DNA of 64,000 bases from the NCBI GenBank assembly GCA_963717255.1, contig CAVQVT010000001.1, forward strand, positions 124,001-188,000. Reading direction: 5' to 3'. A program made the position numbers and the translations under genes. Below, one piece after another: positions 19,923 to 28,758 of this stretch. The notes below the pieces were generated by a model that searched no databases, was not told the DNA's origin, and saw only the letters and a program-made list of their open reading frames with translations. Numbering within the stretch: the first letter of the stretch is position 1; every line of letters starts with the position of its first letter. The stretch comes from CAIYQJ01 sp963717255. Lineage in GTDB: Bacteria > Chloroflexota > Limnocylindria > Limnocylindrales > CSP1-4.

Positions 19923-21512
19923 GTGGGCTACCCCGGCGGCCTCGAGGCCGCGCTCGACCGGTACGAGCCCGTCATCGGGATCGAGGTCCACGCCCAGCTG
20001 CGGACCGCGTCCAAGATGTTCTGCGGGTGCGCCGCGTCGGGCGACGACACGACGCCCAACACCCGGACGTGCCCGGTCTGCCTGGGGCTGCCGGGCGCGC
20101 TGCCGGTCATCAACCGGCGGGCGGTGGAGCACGTCCTCGCGACCGGGATGGCGATCGGCGGGACCGTCCCGCCGGCCACCCGCTGGGACCGCAAGAACTA
20201 CTTCTACCCCGACCTGCCGAAGGGCTACCAGATCAGCCAGTACGAGCTGCCCCTCGCGTCGAATGGGAGCCTGACGTTCGACACGAGCGAGGGCGAGCGG
20301 ACGGTCCGCATCCGACGGGCGCACCTGGAGGAGGACACCGCCCGCCTGGTCCACGCGGCCCTGCCCGACGGCCGGAAGGTGAGCCTCGTCGACTTCGACC
20401 GCTCCGGGATGCCGCTCATGGAGATCGTCACGGAGCCCGACGTCCGGTCGGCCGAGGAGGCGCGTCGGTACGCGGAGGAGCTCCAGCGGGTCCTGCGCTA
20501 CGTCGGCGCGTCGGACGCGGAGATGGAGCGCGGCCAGATGCGGGTCGAGGCGAACGTGAGCCTCCGCCTGCGCGGGATCGAGGCGTTCGGCACCCGCGTC
20601 GAGGTGAAGAACATGAACTCGTTCCGCTCCGTCGAGCGGGCGATCGCGTTCGAGATCGAGCGGCAGGCGGCCGCCCTCGACGCGGGCGAGACGGTGCGCC
20701 AGCAGACCCGGGGCTGGGACGACGACCGGGCCGTCACGTACGTGATGCGGGACAAGGAGGACTCCGAGGACTACCGCTACTTCCCCGAGCCGGACCTGCC
20801 GCCCCTCCGGACGGACGCTGCATGGCTCGAGGAGATCCGGGCCCGGATCCCGGAGCTCCCCGCGAGCCGGCGGGCGCGGTACGTCGGGGACCTCGGGCTC
20901 TCCCCGTACGACGCGGGGATCCTCACGGCCGCGCGGGAGACGGCCGACTACTTCGAGGCGGCCGTGGCGGCCGCGGCGGCCGCCACGGCCGCGGGCGCCG
21001 GGTCCGGGACCGGCGTCGCCGCCCCAGGCGTCCCGGGGACCGCGCCCGCGGGTGGCGCGAGCCCCAAGGCGATCGCGAACTGGGTCGCCGGAGAGCTGAC
21101 CCGTCTCGTGAACGCCGCCGCCGGCACCCCCAGGGGACGGATCGACCGGACGGGGATCGCGCCGGCAGACCTCGCGGCGCTGGTCGGGCTGGTCGAGACC
21201 GGTGGGGTCTCGGGGACCAACGCCAAGGAAGCCCTGGCGGTCGCCTTCGAGACCGGCGACGCGCCGGTCGTGGTCGTCGAGGCCCGGGGTCTGGCGCGGA
21301 TCGCCGACGCGGGTGCGCTGGATGCCGAGGTCGACGCAGCACTGGCGGCCAACCCGGATGCCGTCGCCGACTGCCGTGCCGGCAAGCCCCAGGCCGTCGG
21401 GTTCCTCGTGGGACAGGTGATGAAGCGGACGCGGGGACGCGCGGACGCGGCCGCCGTGCGCGCAGCGCTCGTCGCCAGGCTGGACGCCGGCGTCGCGGAG
21501 GAGGACCGGTGA
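19923..21512 (+). CDS. gatB: Asp-tRNA(Asn)/Glu-tRNA(Gln) amidotransferase subunit B
   Basis: Activates the tRNA-bound acid and transfers ammonia. GatB features: YEPVIGIEVHAQLRTASKMF, the zinc-site cysteines (FCGCAAS and TCPVCLGLPG), LPKGYQISQYELPL, DFDRSGMPLMEIVTEPD, VEVKNMNSFRSVERAI and the YqeY-like tail (GRIDRTGIAPADLAALV to VGFLVGQVMKRTRGRADAA). GTG start 2 nt after the aminotransferase stop. An Ala/Gly/Pro-rich insertion of ~35 residues lies at the joint before the tail domain. 529 residues. Confidence 0.96.
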   Translation: MGYPGGLEAALDRYEPVIGIEVHAQLRTASKMFCGCAASGDDTTPNTRTCPVCLGLPGALPVINRRAVEHVLATGMAIGGTVPPATRWDRKNYFYPDLPKGYQISQYELPLASNGSLTFDTSEGERTVRIRRAHLEEDTARLVHAALPDGRKVSLVDFDRSGMPLMEIVTEPDVRSAEEARRYAEELQRVLRYVGASDAEMERGQMRVEANVSLRLRGIEAFGTRVEVKNMNSFRSVERAIAFEIERQAAALDAGETVRQQTRGWDDDRAVTYVMRDKEDSEDYRYFPEPDLPPLRTDAAWLEEIRARIPELPASRRARYVGDLGLSPYDAGILTAARETADYFEAAVAAAAAATAAGAGSGTGVAAPGVPGTAPAGGASPKAIANWVAGELTRLVNAAAGTPRGRIDRTGIAPADLAALVGLVETGGVSGTNAKEALAVAFETGDAPVVVVEARGLARIADAGALDAEVDAALAANPDAVADCRAGKPQAVGFLVGQVMKRTRGRADAAAVRAALVARLDAGVAEEDR

Positions 21513-21784
21513 CCATCCTCAACCTCACGTTCTGGGCGCTCGGAGTCCTCCTCATCGTCCTCGGGTACACCCGCGCCGCACCGGCCTGGCGCCGATACCG
21601 CGCGCTCTCCGACCAGGACGCGAACGTCCGCCGCTACGAGCAGTGGCGTGGCGGTACGCGCGGCGATGACCGGACCGGCGCGTCGGTGGCGATGGAGGTG
21701 CTCCAGCGCCGGGCCCGGATCTGGGGGCTCGTGGCGATCGGCGGCGTCGTGCTCGTCTTCCTCGGGTTCTTCCTGCGGGTCTAG
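21509..21784 (+). CDS. Small membrane protein
   Basis: 91 residues, not assigned to a family. The GTG start overlaps the gatB stop (GTGA), so it is translationally coupled to the gat operon. Two hydrophobic spans (residues ~4-20, ILNLTFWALGVLLIVLGY, and ~70-90, IWGLVAIGGVVLVFLGFFL) flank a charged loop with RRYRALSDQDANVRRYEQW. It overlaps the convergent CoA-binding gene by 4 nt. Confidence 0.75.
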   Translation: MTILNLTFWALGVLLIVLGYTRAAPAWRRYRALSDQDANVRRYEQWRGGTRGDDRTGASVAMEVLQRRARIWGLVAIGGVVLVFLGFFLRV

Positions 21785-22311
21785 AAGCCGCCGCCCGCGC
21801 CACCGCCCGCGCCATCGCGATGCTCACCGGGACGGAAGACACGGCCGTCCTCGATGAGCGTGCACCGGTCCATGACGACCACGAGGCCGCCCTCGTGCGC
21901 GATCCGCGCCGCCTCCCAGCTGACGACGCCGAGCTGGAGCCAGAGGCACCGGGCGCCCGTCTCGACCGCCTCGCGCGCGTGCGCGGCTGCCGCCTCGGGC
22001 CGCCGGAAGACGTCCACGATGTCGAACGCCCCTGTCGCCGCTACGGCCTCCGCGAGCGTGGGGTAGGCACGGACCCCGGCGACCTCGGCCGCCGCCGGCG
22101 TGACCGGGACGACGTCCCAGCCGCGCCGGGCCAGCTTCACCATGACGTCGTGCGACGGGCGCGCGGGGTCGGGGGATGCCCCGACGATCGCGATGCGACG
22201 GCTGCGCCGGAGCAGGTCCGCGATGCCTGCGTCGTCGAGCAGCGGGACGGGCCAGCGGCCCTCCTGCACGTCGAGCACCTCCCGCGCGCGCCGGCGCTCG
22301 TCCGCGGTCAC
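21781..22311 (-). CDS. CoA-binding domain protein (YccU type)
   Basis: 176 residues with a Rossmann-fold CoA-binding domain. The nucleotide loop is IAIVGASPDPARPSHDV at ~40, followed by VVPVTPAAAEVAGVRAYPTL, FDIVDVFRRPE and ARCLWLQLGVVSWEAARIA, then VVVMDRCTLIE with a conserved Cys. Small stand-alone proteins of this kind occur widely; the physiological role is unclear. The GTG start lies at 22309-22311. A Gly-rich tail (GAGGGAGGGF) ends at the gat operon. Confidence 0.88.
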   Translation of the reverse strand: MTADERRRAREVLDVQEGRWPVPLLDDAGIADLLRRSRRIAIVGASPDPARPSHDVMVKLARRGWDVVPVTPAAAEVAGVRAYPTLAEAVAATGAFDIVDVFRRPEAAAAHAREAVETGARCLWLQLGVVSWEAARIAHEGGLVVVMDRCTLIEDGRVFRPGEHRDGAGGGAGGGF

Positions 22312-22393
22312 GACGGCGCCGCCGTCGCCAGTGCCGGAGTCATCGGCCCCGGAGTCATCGCCGCCCGCTCCCGCTCCACGGGGGACCGGCCCG

Positions 22394-22912
22394 TCAGAGC
22401 CCGAACCGCATGAGGATCATGCACGTGAAGACCGCGACGAAGAGGGCGAGCACGACGAACGCGAACGTCCGCATCCGCCCGGACAGGGCGAGGAATCCGG
22501 CCGGGGGCGGGCCGCCCGCCGTCGCGAAGCCCCAGAGCGAGTCGTCGTCGTAGAGCTTGTGCGCCGTCCGGCCGAGGACGCCGTCCCCGATGGCGAAGAT
22601 CGCGATCGCCAGGAGGATCGAGATGCTCCACGTGATGCCGTAGTCGGAGCCGAACGAGAGGCTGCCCTCGCCGGGCGGGAGGGGGCCCCAGACGGTCCCT
22701 CGGAGGAGCCCGAGGACGATCACGACGAGGCCGGCGGTGCGCATGAAGGGCGGGATCCGCCCGGCCAGGGCCCGCCCCACGTCGCGACCCGTCAGCGGGG
22801 GCACTTTCCGGAGCGTCGGCAGCACGATGAAGTCGAAGTACATCGTCCCGCCGAACCAGAAGACCGCGAAGATCACGTGCAGCCACTGCACCGCGAACTG
22901 GACCCAGTCCAT
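22394..22912 (-). CDS. Integral membrane protein, CopD/DUF2269-like
   Basis: 172 residues with four predicted membrane helices: WVQFAVQWLHVIFAVFWFGG at the N-terminus, TAGLVVIVLGLLRG, ISILLAIAIFAIGDG and FAFVVLALFVAVFTCMILM. A His in helix 1 followed by W-x-G-G matches CopD/DUF2269-type membrane proteins, which may bind haem or copper; the function here is unknown. It starts at the ATG at 22910-22912 and may be co-transcribed with the CoA-binding gene 82 nt downstream. No frameshift. Confidence 0.75.
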   Translation of the reverse strand: MDWVQFAVQWLHVIFAVFWFGGTMYFDFIVLPTLRKVPPLTGRDVGRALAGRIPPFMRTAGLVVIVLGLLRGTVWGPLPPGEGSLSFGSDYGITWSISILLAIAIFAIGDGVLGRTAHKLYDDDSLWGFATAGGPPPAGFLALSGRMRTFAFVVLALFVAVFTCMILMRFGL

Positions 22913-23061
22913 CGTCGTCCGACCCTCCCGATGTGCGGCGGGGCCGTGCGCGGCCCGCAGGGCCGTCATCGTACGCTCGCCGGAGGGTCGGATGCCCGGG
23001 GCCCGGGCCGGAGGGCGGAACCGCACGGCCGGACGGCCCATGGAGAACGGGCTGAGTCGCG

Positions 23062-23090
23062 TTGCAGCGCCCCCATCGCCTGTGCATACT
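23062..23090 (+). promoter_or_regulatory. Promoter of the BMP-type nucleoside importer
   Basis: TTGCAG (23062-23067), 17 bp, CATACT (23085-23090): a good sigma-70-type match. It leaves a 5' leader of about 160 nt before the TTG start at 23258. Confidence 0.55.
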
Positions 23091-23109
23091 CGGGGGTGCA
23101 ACAGGGAAG

Positions 23110-23177
23110 GATCGCCGCGCGTCGGGTGCTCCAGTCTCGGATGCGGAGCAGGAGGAACCGGCGCGCCTCGGGCGATC
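23110..23177 (+). other. Nested hairpin in the BMP-importer leader (candidate cis-RNA)
   Basis: Three collinear pairings are visible: GATCGCC (23110-23116) with GGCGATC (23171-23177), GCGCG (23117-23121) with CGCGC (23162-23166), and TGCTCC (23127-23132) with GGAGCA (23145-23150). The structure lies in the leader between the promoter and the lipoprotein gene. It does not match the purine riboswitch core or any class I recognise. Confidence 0.35.
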
Positions 23178-23257
23178 ATCGTGCGCCCGTCCGGTCGTCC
23201 GCCGCCCCGGGAGGCGGCTCGCGACAGCGGGGGCGTCGGAGTGAAGAGGAGACCACG

Positions 23258-24430
23258 TTGCGCATTCCCAAGTTCCTCGTCGGGATCGCCTCGGTCGCGG
23301 TGCTCGTCGCCGCGTGCTCGAGCGGTGCGAGCCCGACGCCGGCGCCCACCACGGCCCCCACCGAGGCCCCGACCGCCGCGCCCACCATGGCCCCCACCGA
23401 GGCCCCGTCGGTCGCGCCGACCGAGGCGCCCTCGCCCACGGTCGCGCCGGTGGCGTTCAAGGCCTGCCAGGTCAGCGACACCGGCGGCATCGACGACAAG
23501 GGCTTCAACGCGAATGCCTGGAAGGGCATGCAGGACGCGGCTGCCGCGCTCGGCGTCGAGGTCAAGTTCCTCGAGTCCAAGGCAGAGACGGACTACGAGC
23601 GCAACCTCCAGCAGTTCATCGACGAGAAGTGCGACATGATCGTCACGGTCGGCTTCCTGCTCGGTGACGCCACGGCCAAGTTCGCGAAGGAGAACCCGGT
23701 CACGGAGTTCGCGATCGTCGACTTCGCGTACGACCCGTCCATCCAGAACGTCTCCGGGCTCGTCTTCCAGACGGACGAGGCGGCGATGCTCGCGGGCTAC
23801 CTCGCCGCGGGCATGAGCAAGAGCGGCAAGATCGGGACCTTCGGCGGCATCAACATCCCGCCGGTCACCATCTTCATGAACGGCCTCGCCGCCGGCATCA
23901 ACTACTACAACCAGGAGAAGGGCACCAAGGTCGAGCTGCTCGGCTGGGATCCCACCGCCGCGGACGGCAAGGGTGACGGCACGTTCACCGGTGACTTCTC
24001 CGACAAGGACAAGGGCAAGCAGGTCACGCTCTCCTTCATCCAGGAGGGCGCGGACATCATCGTCCCCGTCGCCGGCCCGGTCGGGCTCGGTGCGGCTGCC
24101 GCCGTCCAGGAGAACAAGGACAACGGCGTCATGCTCATCGGCGTGGACACCGACCAGTACGTGACCGCTCCCGAGTACGGGAACGTGACCCTCACGTCCA
24201 TCCTCAAGCGCATCGACAACGCGGTGTCGGGCGCCATCAAGTCCTCCTACGACAACACCTTCATGGGCGGCGTCGCGAACAACACCCTCGCGAACGAGGG
24301 TGTCGGGCTCGCGCCGTACCACGACTTCGAGTCGGCCGTCCCGGCCGACCTCACGGCGGCGATCGACGCCCTCAAGGCGAAGATCATCTCCGGCGAGGTG
24401 AAGGTCTCGGACTACCTCGCGCCCAAGTGA
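23258..24430 (+). CDS. BMP-family substrate-binding lipoprotein (nucleoside importer)
   Basis: 390 residues. Signal peptide with lipobox (VAVLVAACSS), then a ~40-residue Pro/Thr/Ala linker (APT/EAPT repeats), then the Bmp/PnrA domain: KACQVSDTGGIDDKGFNANAW, DYERNLQQFIDEKCDMIVTVGF, VFQTDEAAMLAGYLAAGMSK, IIVPVAGPVGLGAAAAVQ, MLIGVDTDQYV. PnrA-type proteins bind purine nucleosides. The TTG start is chosen because GAGGAGA precedes it and the signal peptide begins there. The ATPase and two permeases follow, making a full importer. A hairpin after the gene may raise lipoprotein output relative to the rest. Confidence 0.93.
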   Translation: MRIPKFLVGIASVAVLVAACSSGASPTPAPTTAPTEAPTAAPTMAPTEAPSVAPTEAPSPTVAPVAFKACQVSDTGGIDDKGFNANAWKGMQDAAAALGVEVKFLESKAETDYERNLQQFIDEKCDMIVTVGFLLGDATAKFAKENPVTEFAIVDFAYDPSIQNVSGLVFQTDEAAMLAGYLAAGMSKSGKIGTFGGINIPPVTIFMNGLAAGINYYNQEKGTKVELLGWDPTAADGKGDGTFTGDFSDKDKGKQVTLSFIQEGADIIVPVAGPVGLGAAAAVQENKDNGVMLIGVDTDQYVTAPEYGNVTLTSILKRIDNAVSGAIKSSYDNTFMGGVANNTLANEGVGLAPYHDFESAVPADLTAAIDALKAKIISGEVKVSDYLAPK

Positions 24431-24462
24431 TCGACGGCCGCGACCGCGGCTGACGATCGCGA

Positions 24463-24496
24463 CGACGGGCGGCGTCTCTCGGGACGCCGCCCGTCG
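24463..24496 (+). terminator. Hairpin between lipoprotein and ATPase genes
   Basis: CGACGGGCGGCGTC (24463-24476), 6-nt loop, exact complement (24483-24496). It lies within the importer operon, 33 nt after the lipoprotein stop. A partial terminator or mRNA-stabilising stem here would give more binding protein than transporter. Confidence 0.6.
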
Positions 24497-24535
24497 CGCA
24501 CCCGGCACCTGGCACCCGGCAGACGGAGGGGCGGC

Positions 24536-26113
24536 GTGAGGCTGGAGCTTCACGGGATCACGAAGCGGTTCCCCGGGGTTGTCGCGAACGAGGGCGTGGA
24601 CCTCGTCGTGGAGCCGGGGCAGATCCACGCCCTCCTCGGCGAGAACGGCGCCGGGAAGTCGACGCTGATGAACGTCCTCTACGGGCTGTACCGTCCGGAC
24701 GAGGGCGAGATCCTCCTCGACGGGAAGCCGGTGTCCTTCCATGACCCGGGCGACGCGATCGCGGCCGGGATCGGGATGGTCCACCAGCACTTCATGCTGG
24801 TCCCGGTCTTCACCGTCACCGAGAACATCATGCTCGGGGTCGAGTCCACGCGCGGCCGCACCGGGTTCCTCGACTATGGAGCGGCTCGCGCGAAGATCGT
24901 CGAGGTGTCCGAGCGCCACGGCCTCTACGTGGATCCGGACGCGCGCGTCGAGGACCTTCCCGTGGGTGTCCGCCAGCGCGTCGAGATCATCAAGACGCTC
25001 TACCGCCGCGCGGACATCCTCATCCTCGACGAGCCCACCGCCGTCCTCACGCCCCAGGAGGACGAGGAGCTCTTCGAGATCATGCGGTCGCTGGCGAAGG
25101 CCGGGACCTCGATCATCTTCATCACGCACAAGCTCAACGAGGTCCTCGAGATCGCGGACACGATCACCGTGCTGCGGCGGGGGAAGGTCGTGGGGAACGT
25201 CGTCCCCGCGGAGACGAACCAGCTCGAGCTGGCATCGATGATGGTCGGCCGGAACGTGAAGCTCGTCGTGGACAAGGAGCCCGCCGCCCCGGCGGACCCG
25301 GTCCTGCGGATCTCCGGGCTCTCGGTGCGCGACGACCGCGGCCATCTCGCCGTGGACCGCCTGGACCTGGACGTCCGCGCGGGCGAGATCGTCGCGGTCG
25401 CCGGCGTCCAGGGCAACGGCCAGACCGAGCTCGTCGAGGCGATCACCGGGCTGCGGGTCCCCCTCGCCGGCGAGATCCGGATCGCCGGCGCGCCGGTGAA
25501 GCCGGCACCGCGCAAGGTGTTCGAGATGGGTGTCGCGCACGTGCCCGAGGATCGGCTCGAGGAGGGCCTGGTCCCCGGGTTCACGGTGGCCGAGAACCTC
25601 ATCCTGAACACGTACTACCTCGAGCCGTACGCGAAGGGCCTCCGGGTGCAGCGCGACGCGATCATCGCGACCGCCGGTGAGCTCGTCGGCCAGTACGACA
25701 TCCGCACGCCGTCGATGTTCAACGACGTGGGGAACCTCTCGGGCGGCAACCAGCAGAAGGTCATCGTGGCGCGCGAGTTCTCGCGCCCGATCAAGCTGCT
25801 CGTCGCGTCCCAGCCCACGCGAGGCCTCGACGTCGGGTCGATCGAGTACATCCACCGGCGCATCGTCGAGAAGCGCGACGAGGGCGTCGCTGTCCTCATC
25901 GTCTCCACGGAGCTCGACGAGGTGCTCGCCCTCGGCGACCGGATCGCGGTGATGTACCAGGGCAGGATCGTCGGGGTCCTCGACCCCGCAGAGGCCACCC
26001 CGGAGCGACTCGGGCTCCTCATGGGCGGTGCGGCGCCCGGGGAGGTCCCGCCGCCGGCAGGGGTCGCATCCGGGGCCGCGATGCCGGCGGCGTCCGACGG
26101 AGGCGCGCGATGA
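24536..26113 (+). CDS. Nucleoside ABC importer, double ATPase
   Basis: 525 residues, two fused ABC domains as in YufO/NupO and sugar-type ATPases. Domain 1 has Walker A LLGENGAGKSTLMNVLYG, signature region LPVGVRQRVEI, Walker B ILILDEPTAVL and the H-loop FITHKL. Domain 2 has the usual degenerate P-loop VAGVQGNGQTELVEA and LSGGNQQKVIVAREF. The GTG start at 24536 is preceded by GGAGGGGCGG. The stop overlaps the first permease by ATGA. Confidence 0.94.
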   Translation: MRLELHGITKRFPGVVANEGVDLVVEPGQIHALLGENGAGKSTLMNVLYGLYRPDEGEILLDGKPVSFHDPGDAIAAGIGMVHQHFMLVPVFTVTENIMLGVESTRGRTGFLDYGAARAKIVEVSERHGLYVDPDARVEDLPVGVRQRVEIIKTLYRRADILILDEPTAVLTPQEDEELFEIMRSLAKAGTSIIFITHKLNEVLEIADTITVLRRGKVVGNVVPAETNQLELASMMVGRNVKLVVDKEPAAPADPVLRISGLSVRDDRGHLAVDRLDLDVRAGEIVAVAGVQGNGQTELVEAITGLRVPLAGEIRIAGAPVKPAPRKVFEMGVAHVPEDRLEEGLVPGFTVAENLILNTYYLEPYAKGLRVQRDAIIATAGELVGQYDIRTPSMFNDVGNLSGGNQQKVIVAREFSRPIKLLVASQPTRGLDVGSIEYIHRRIVEKRDEGVAVLIVSTELDEVLALGDRIAVMYQGRIVGVLDPAEATPERLGLLMGGAAPGEVPPPAGVASGAAMPAASDGGAR

Positions 26114-27432
26114 GCGACGAGAGCCCGCGCGGCTCCTGGGTCGGCCCGGACACCACCGTCGCGCGCGAGGCGGCGGCCGGCGACGAGGCGATCGACCGCC
26201 CGCATCCGGGCGGGAAGGGTCGGTGGACATGGCCGCGGATCGACGTCCGGGCGATCGGCCAGAGCCTCATCGTCCCGATCCTCGCGGTCTTCACGGCCCT
26301 CGTGATCGGTGGGTTCATCATCGTCCTGTCGGACCCCGAGTTCTGGAAGACGCTGCCCACCGATCCGGTCGGCGCCATCGTCGAAGGCCTCCGCAACGTC
26401 GCGGCGGCATACCAGGCGCTGTTCACCGGCTCACTCGGGAGCCCCACGGAGTTCGTCCAGGCGTTCGCATCCGGGGATCCGGACGAGGTGAGGAACGCGT
26501 TCCAGCCGCTCTCCGAGACGCTCCTGTCCGCGACGCCGCTGATCTTCGCCGGCCTCGCGGTCGCACTCGGCTTCCGCGCCGGCCTCTTCAACATCGGCGT
26601 CGAGGGCCAGCTCTACATCGGCGCGATCTTCGCGGTGTACGTCGGGTTCGCGTTCACGGGCCTGCCGTGGTTCATCCACCTCCCGCTCGCGATCCTCGCC
26701 GGGATGCTCGGCGGCGCGATCTGGGGCTTCGTCCCCGGCTTCCTCAAGGCGAAGACCGGGGCCCATGAAGTGATCGTGACGATCATGATGAACTACATCT
26801 CGTACCAGGTCGTCATGCTCGTCCTGAAGACGGAGGGGTTCCAGCGCCCCGGCCGGGACGACCCGATCAGCCAGAACGTCCTGCCCTCGGCCACGCTGCC
26901 GCCCCTCATCGACGGGCTCCGGGTCCACTGGGGGTTCATCCTCGCCCTCGTGGCTGCTGCGGCCGTCAGCTGGCTCCTCTTCCGGTCCACGAAGGGCTAC
27001 GAGTTCCGCGCCGTCGGTCTGAACCCGGGTGCGGCCAAGTACGCGGGCGTGAACATCTCCCGGACGATCATCCTCGCGATGGTCACGAGCGGCGCGCTCG
27101 CGGGCCTTGCGGGGACCTCGGAGATGCTCGGGACGAGCGGGAAGCTCACGCCGGGCTTCTCGCCCGGCTACGGCTTCGACGCCATCGCGATCGCGCTCAT
27201 GGGCGGTTCGCGGCCGCTGGGCGTCGTCGCCGCCGCGATCCTCTTCGGCGCGCTGCGTGCGGGCTCCACCCCGATGCAGGCGGCGACGGGGACGCCGGTC
27301 GACCTCGTGGTCGTCATCCAGGCGCTGATCATCATGTTCGTCGCGGCGCCGGCGCTCGTCCGGGCGATCTACCGGATCAAGGTCGGCCGGACGACGGGCA
27401 CCGAGGTCTTCTCGAAGGGGTGGGGGGCATGA
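26110..27432 (+). CDS. Nucleoside ABC importer permease 1 (YufP-like)
   Basis: 440 residues. A polar ~45-residue N-terminus leads into one helix (SLIVPILAVFTALVIGGFIIVL), a periplasmic stretch, then ~8 helices of the BPD_transp_2 family, with GFRAGLFNIGVEGQLYIGA and the cytoplasmic EAA-like segment GAHEVIVTIMMNYISYQ. It pairs with the next gene to form the membrane channel. The start overlaps the ATPase stop. Confidence 0.93.
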   Translation: MSDESPRGSWVGPDTTVAREAAAGDEAIDRPHPGGKGRWTWPRIDVRAIGQSLIVPILAVFTALVIGGFIIVLSDPEFWKTLPTDPVGAIVEGLRNVAAAYQALFTGSLGSPTEFVQAFASGDPDEVRNAFQPLSETLLSATPLIFAGLAVALGFRAGLFNIGVEGQLYIGAIFAVYVGFAFTGLPWFIHLPLAILAGMLGGAIWGFVPGFLKAKTGAHEVIVTIMMNYISYQVVMLVLKTEGFQRPGRDDPISQNVLPSATLPPLIDGLRVHWGFILALVAAAAVSWLLFRSTKGYEFRAVGLNPGAAKYAGVNISRTIILAMVTSGALAGLAGTSEMLGTSGKLTPGFSPGYGFDAIAIALMGGSRPLGVVAAAILFGALRAGSTPMQAATGTPVDLVVVIQALIIMFVAAPALVRAIYRIKVGRTTGTEVFSKGWGA

Positions 27433-28694
27433 CCGCCGTGACCGCGGCCGTCTCCGAGGCCCGGGGCCGGTGGCTCACCCGTGGCCGGGTCCTCGGGATC
27501 GGCTACCTCCTGCTCGCGCTCGCGATCGTCGTGCTGTTCAACGGCATCGCGGGCGAGGACACGAAGTTCGGGCTCAACTCGGGCCCCAGGCCCGTCATCC
27601 CTCTCCCCGACCTGGTGGTGCCGTCCCAGGCGACGGTCTGGCTGATGGCCGGGATCTGCGCCTTCGCGGGCGTCGTCCAGCTCCTTCGCGCCGGGACCCG
27701 CTGGTGGGTCGTCATCCTGGGGATCGTCGTCGTCGCCTTCGTCGCCGCGTTCCTCACGTGGGCGGCGGCCGGCAAGTCGATGAGCCTCGTCGGGCTCATG
27801 AGCCAGACGCTCCAGCGCTCGGTCCCGATCACGTTCGGCGCCCTGTCCGGTCTCCTGTGCGAGCGTGCGGGTGTCGTGAACATCGCGATCGAGGGGATGC
27901 TGCTGTCGGGCGCGTTCACCGCGGCCGTCGCGGCGAGCATCGCGGGCAACCCGTGGGTGGGGCTCGCCGCGGCGATCATCGTCGGTGGCCTCCTCGGCCT
28001 GCTCCTCGGCGTGCTCGCGATCCGCTACCTCGTGGACCAGATCATCGCGGGCACGGTCATCAACATCTTCGCCGCCGGGTTGACGGCCTTCCTCGCGTCG
28101 AAGGTCCTCGTCGCGCTACCGGAGCTGAACAACCCGCCGCGCTTCCTGCCGGACAAGATCCCGGGCCTCGGCGACATCCCCATCGTGGGCCCGATCCTCT
28201 TCACGAGCAGCTTCTTCGTGTACGCGATGTTCGTCTTCATCCTCGTCATCCACATGGCGCTCTTCCACACGCGGTGGGGCCTGCGCGTCCGGGCCGTGGG
28301 CGAGCATCCGGTGGCCGCGGAGACCGTCGGCATCGACGTCATCCGGACGCGGTACATCAACGTGCTTCTCGGCGGCATGGTCGCCGGCTTCGGTGGGGCG
28401 TACTTCACCCTCGGGTCCACGGGTTCGTTCGACAAGGGCATGACGGCAGGCAAGGGCTTCATCGGTCTCGCCGCCATGATCTTCGGCGGCTGGACGCCCA
28501 TCGGTGCCTTCTTCGCGAGCCTCGTCTTCGGCTTCGCCGACGCGCTCCAGAACCGCCTGTCGATCCTCAACGCCGGGATCCCGTCCGAGATCCTCCTCAT
28601 GCTCCCGTACATCGTGACGATCGTCGTCGTCGCCGGGTTCGTCGGACGTGTCCGCGCCCCCGCCGCGGACGGCCGGCCCTTCAAGCGGGAGTAG
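27429..28694 (+). CDS. Nucleoside ABC importer permease 2 (YufQ-like)
   Basis: 421 residues, BPD_transp_2 family with ~10 helices. LSGLLCERAGVVNIAIEGML and the loop LFHTRWGLRVRAVGEHPVAAETVGID are typical. The ATG at 27429 overlaps the permease 1 stop (ATGA), which decides the start. Last gene of the importer operon; a separate promoter precedes the next gene. Confidence 0.93.
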   Translation: MTAVTAAVSEARGRWLTRGRVLGIGYLLLALAIVVLFNGIAGEDTKFGLNSGPRPVIPLPDLVVPSQATVWLMAGICAFAGVVQLLRAGTRWWVVILGIVVVAFVAAFLTWAAAGKSMSLVGLMSQTLQRSVPITFGALSGLLCERAGVVNIAIEGMLLSGAFTAAVAASIAGNPWVGLAAAIIVGGLLGLLLGVLAIRYLVDQIIAGTVINIFAAGLTAFLASKVLVALPELNNPPRFLPDKIPGLGDIPIVGPILFTSSFFVYAMFVFILVIHMALFHTRWGLRVRAVGEHPVAAETVGIDVIRTRYINVLLGGMVAGFGGAYFTLGSTGSFDKGMTAGKGFIGLAAMIFGGWTPIGAFFASLVFGFADALQNRLSILNAGIPSEILLMLPYIVTIVVVAGFVGRVRAPAADGRPFKRE

Positions 28695-28746
28695 AGGCCC
28701 GGGGCTCGCCCGCCGGTGCGCCCGATCCCGCCCCATGGCCGTCGGC

Positions 28747-28752
28747 TACCAT
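28747..28752 (+). promoter_or_regulatory. -10 box (TACCAT) of the 28759 hydrolase, probably leaderless
   Basis: TACCAT ends 6 nt before the ATG at 28759. The surrounding GGCTACCAT recurs before dnaE. Confidence 0.5.
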
Positions 28753-28758
28753 GGGCCC

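Noticed and set aside
22312..22393. Short gap between the CoA-binding and membrane protein genes with a CCGGAGTCATCG direct repeat
   Set aside because: A 12-bp repeat in tandem within an Ala/Pro-type reading frame; too small to support a feature.
23092..23190. Possible SRP (4.5S-like) RNA in the BMP leader
   Set aside because: Nested stems and GGAGCAGGAGGAACCGG are superficially similar, but the invariant helix 8 core (GGAAGCAGC type) is absent.
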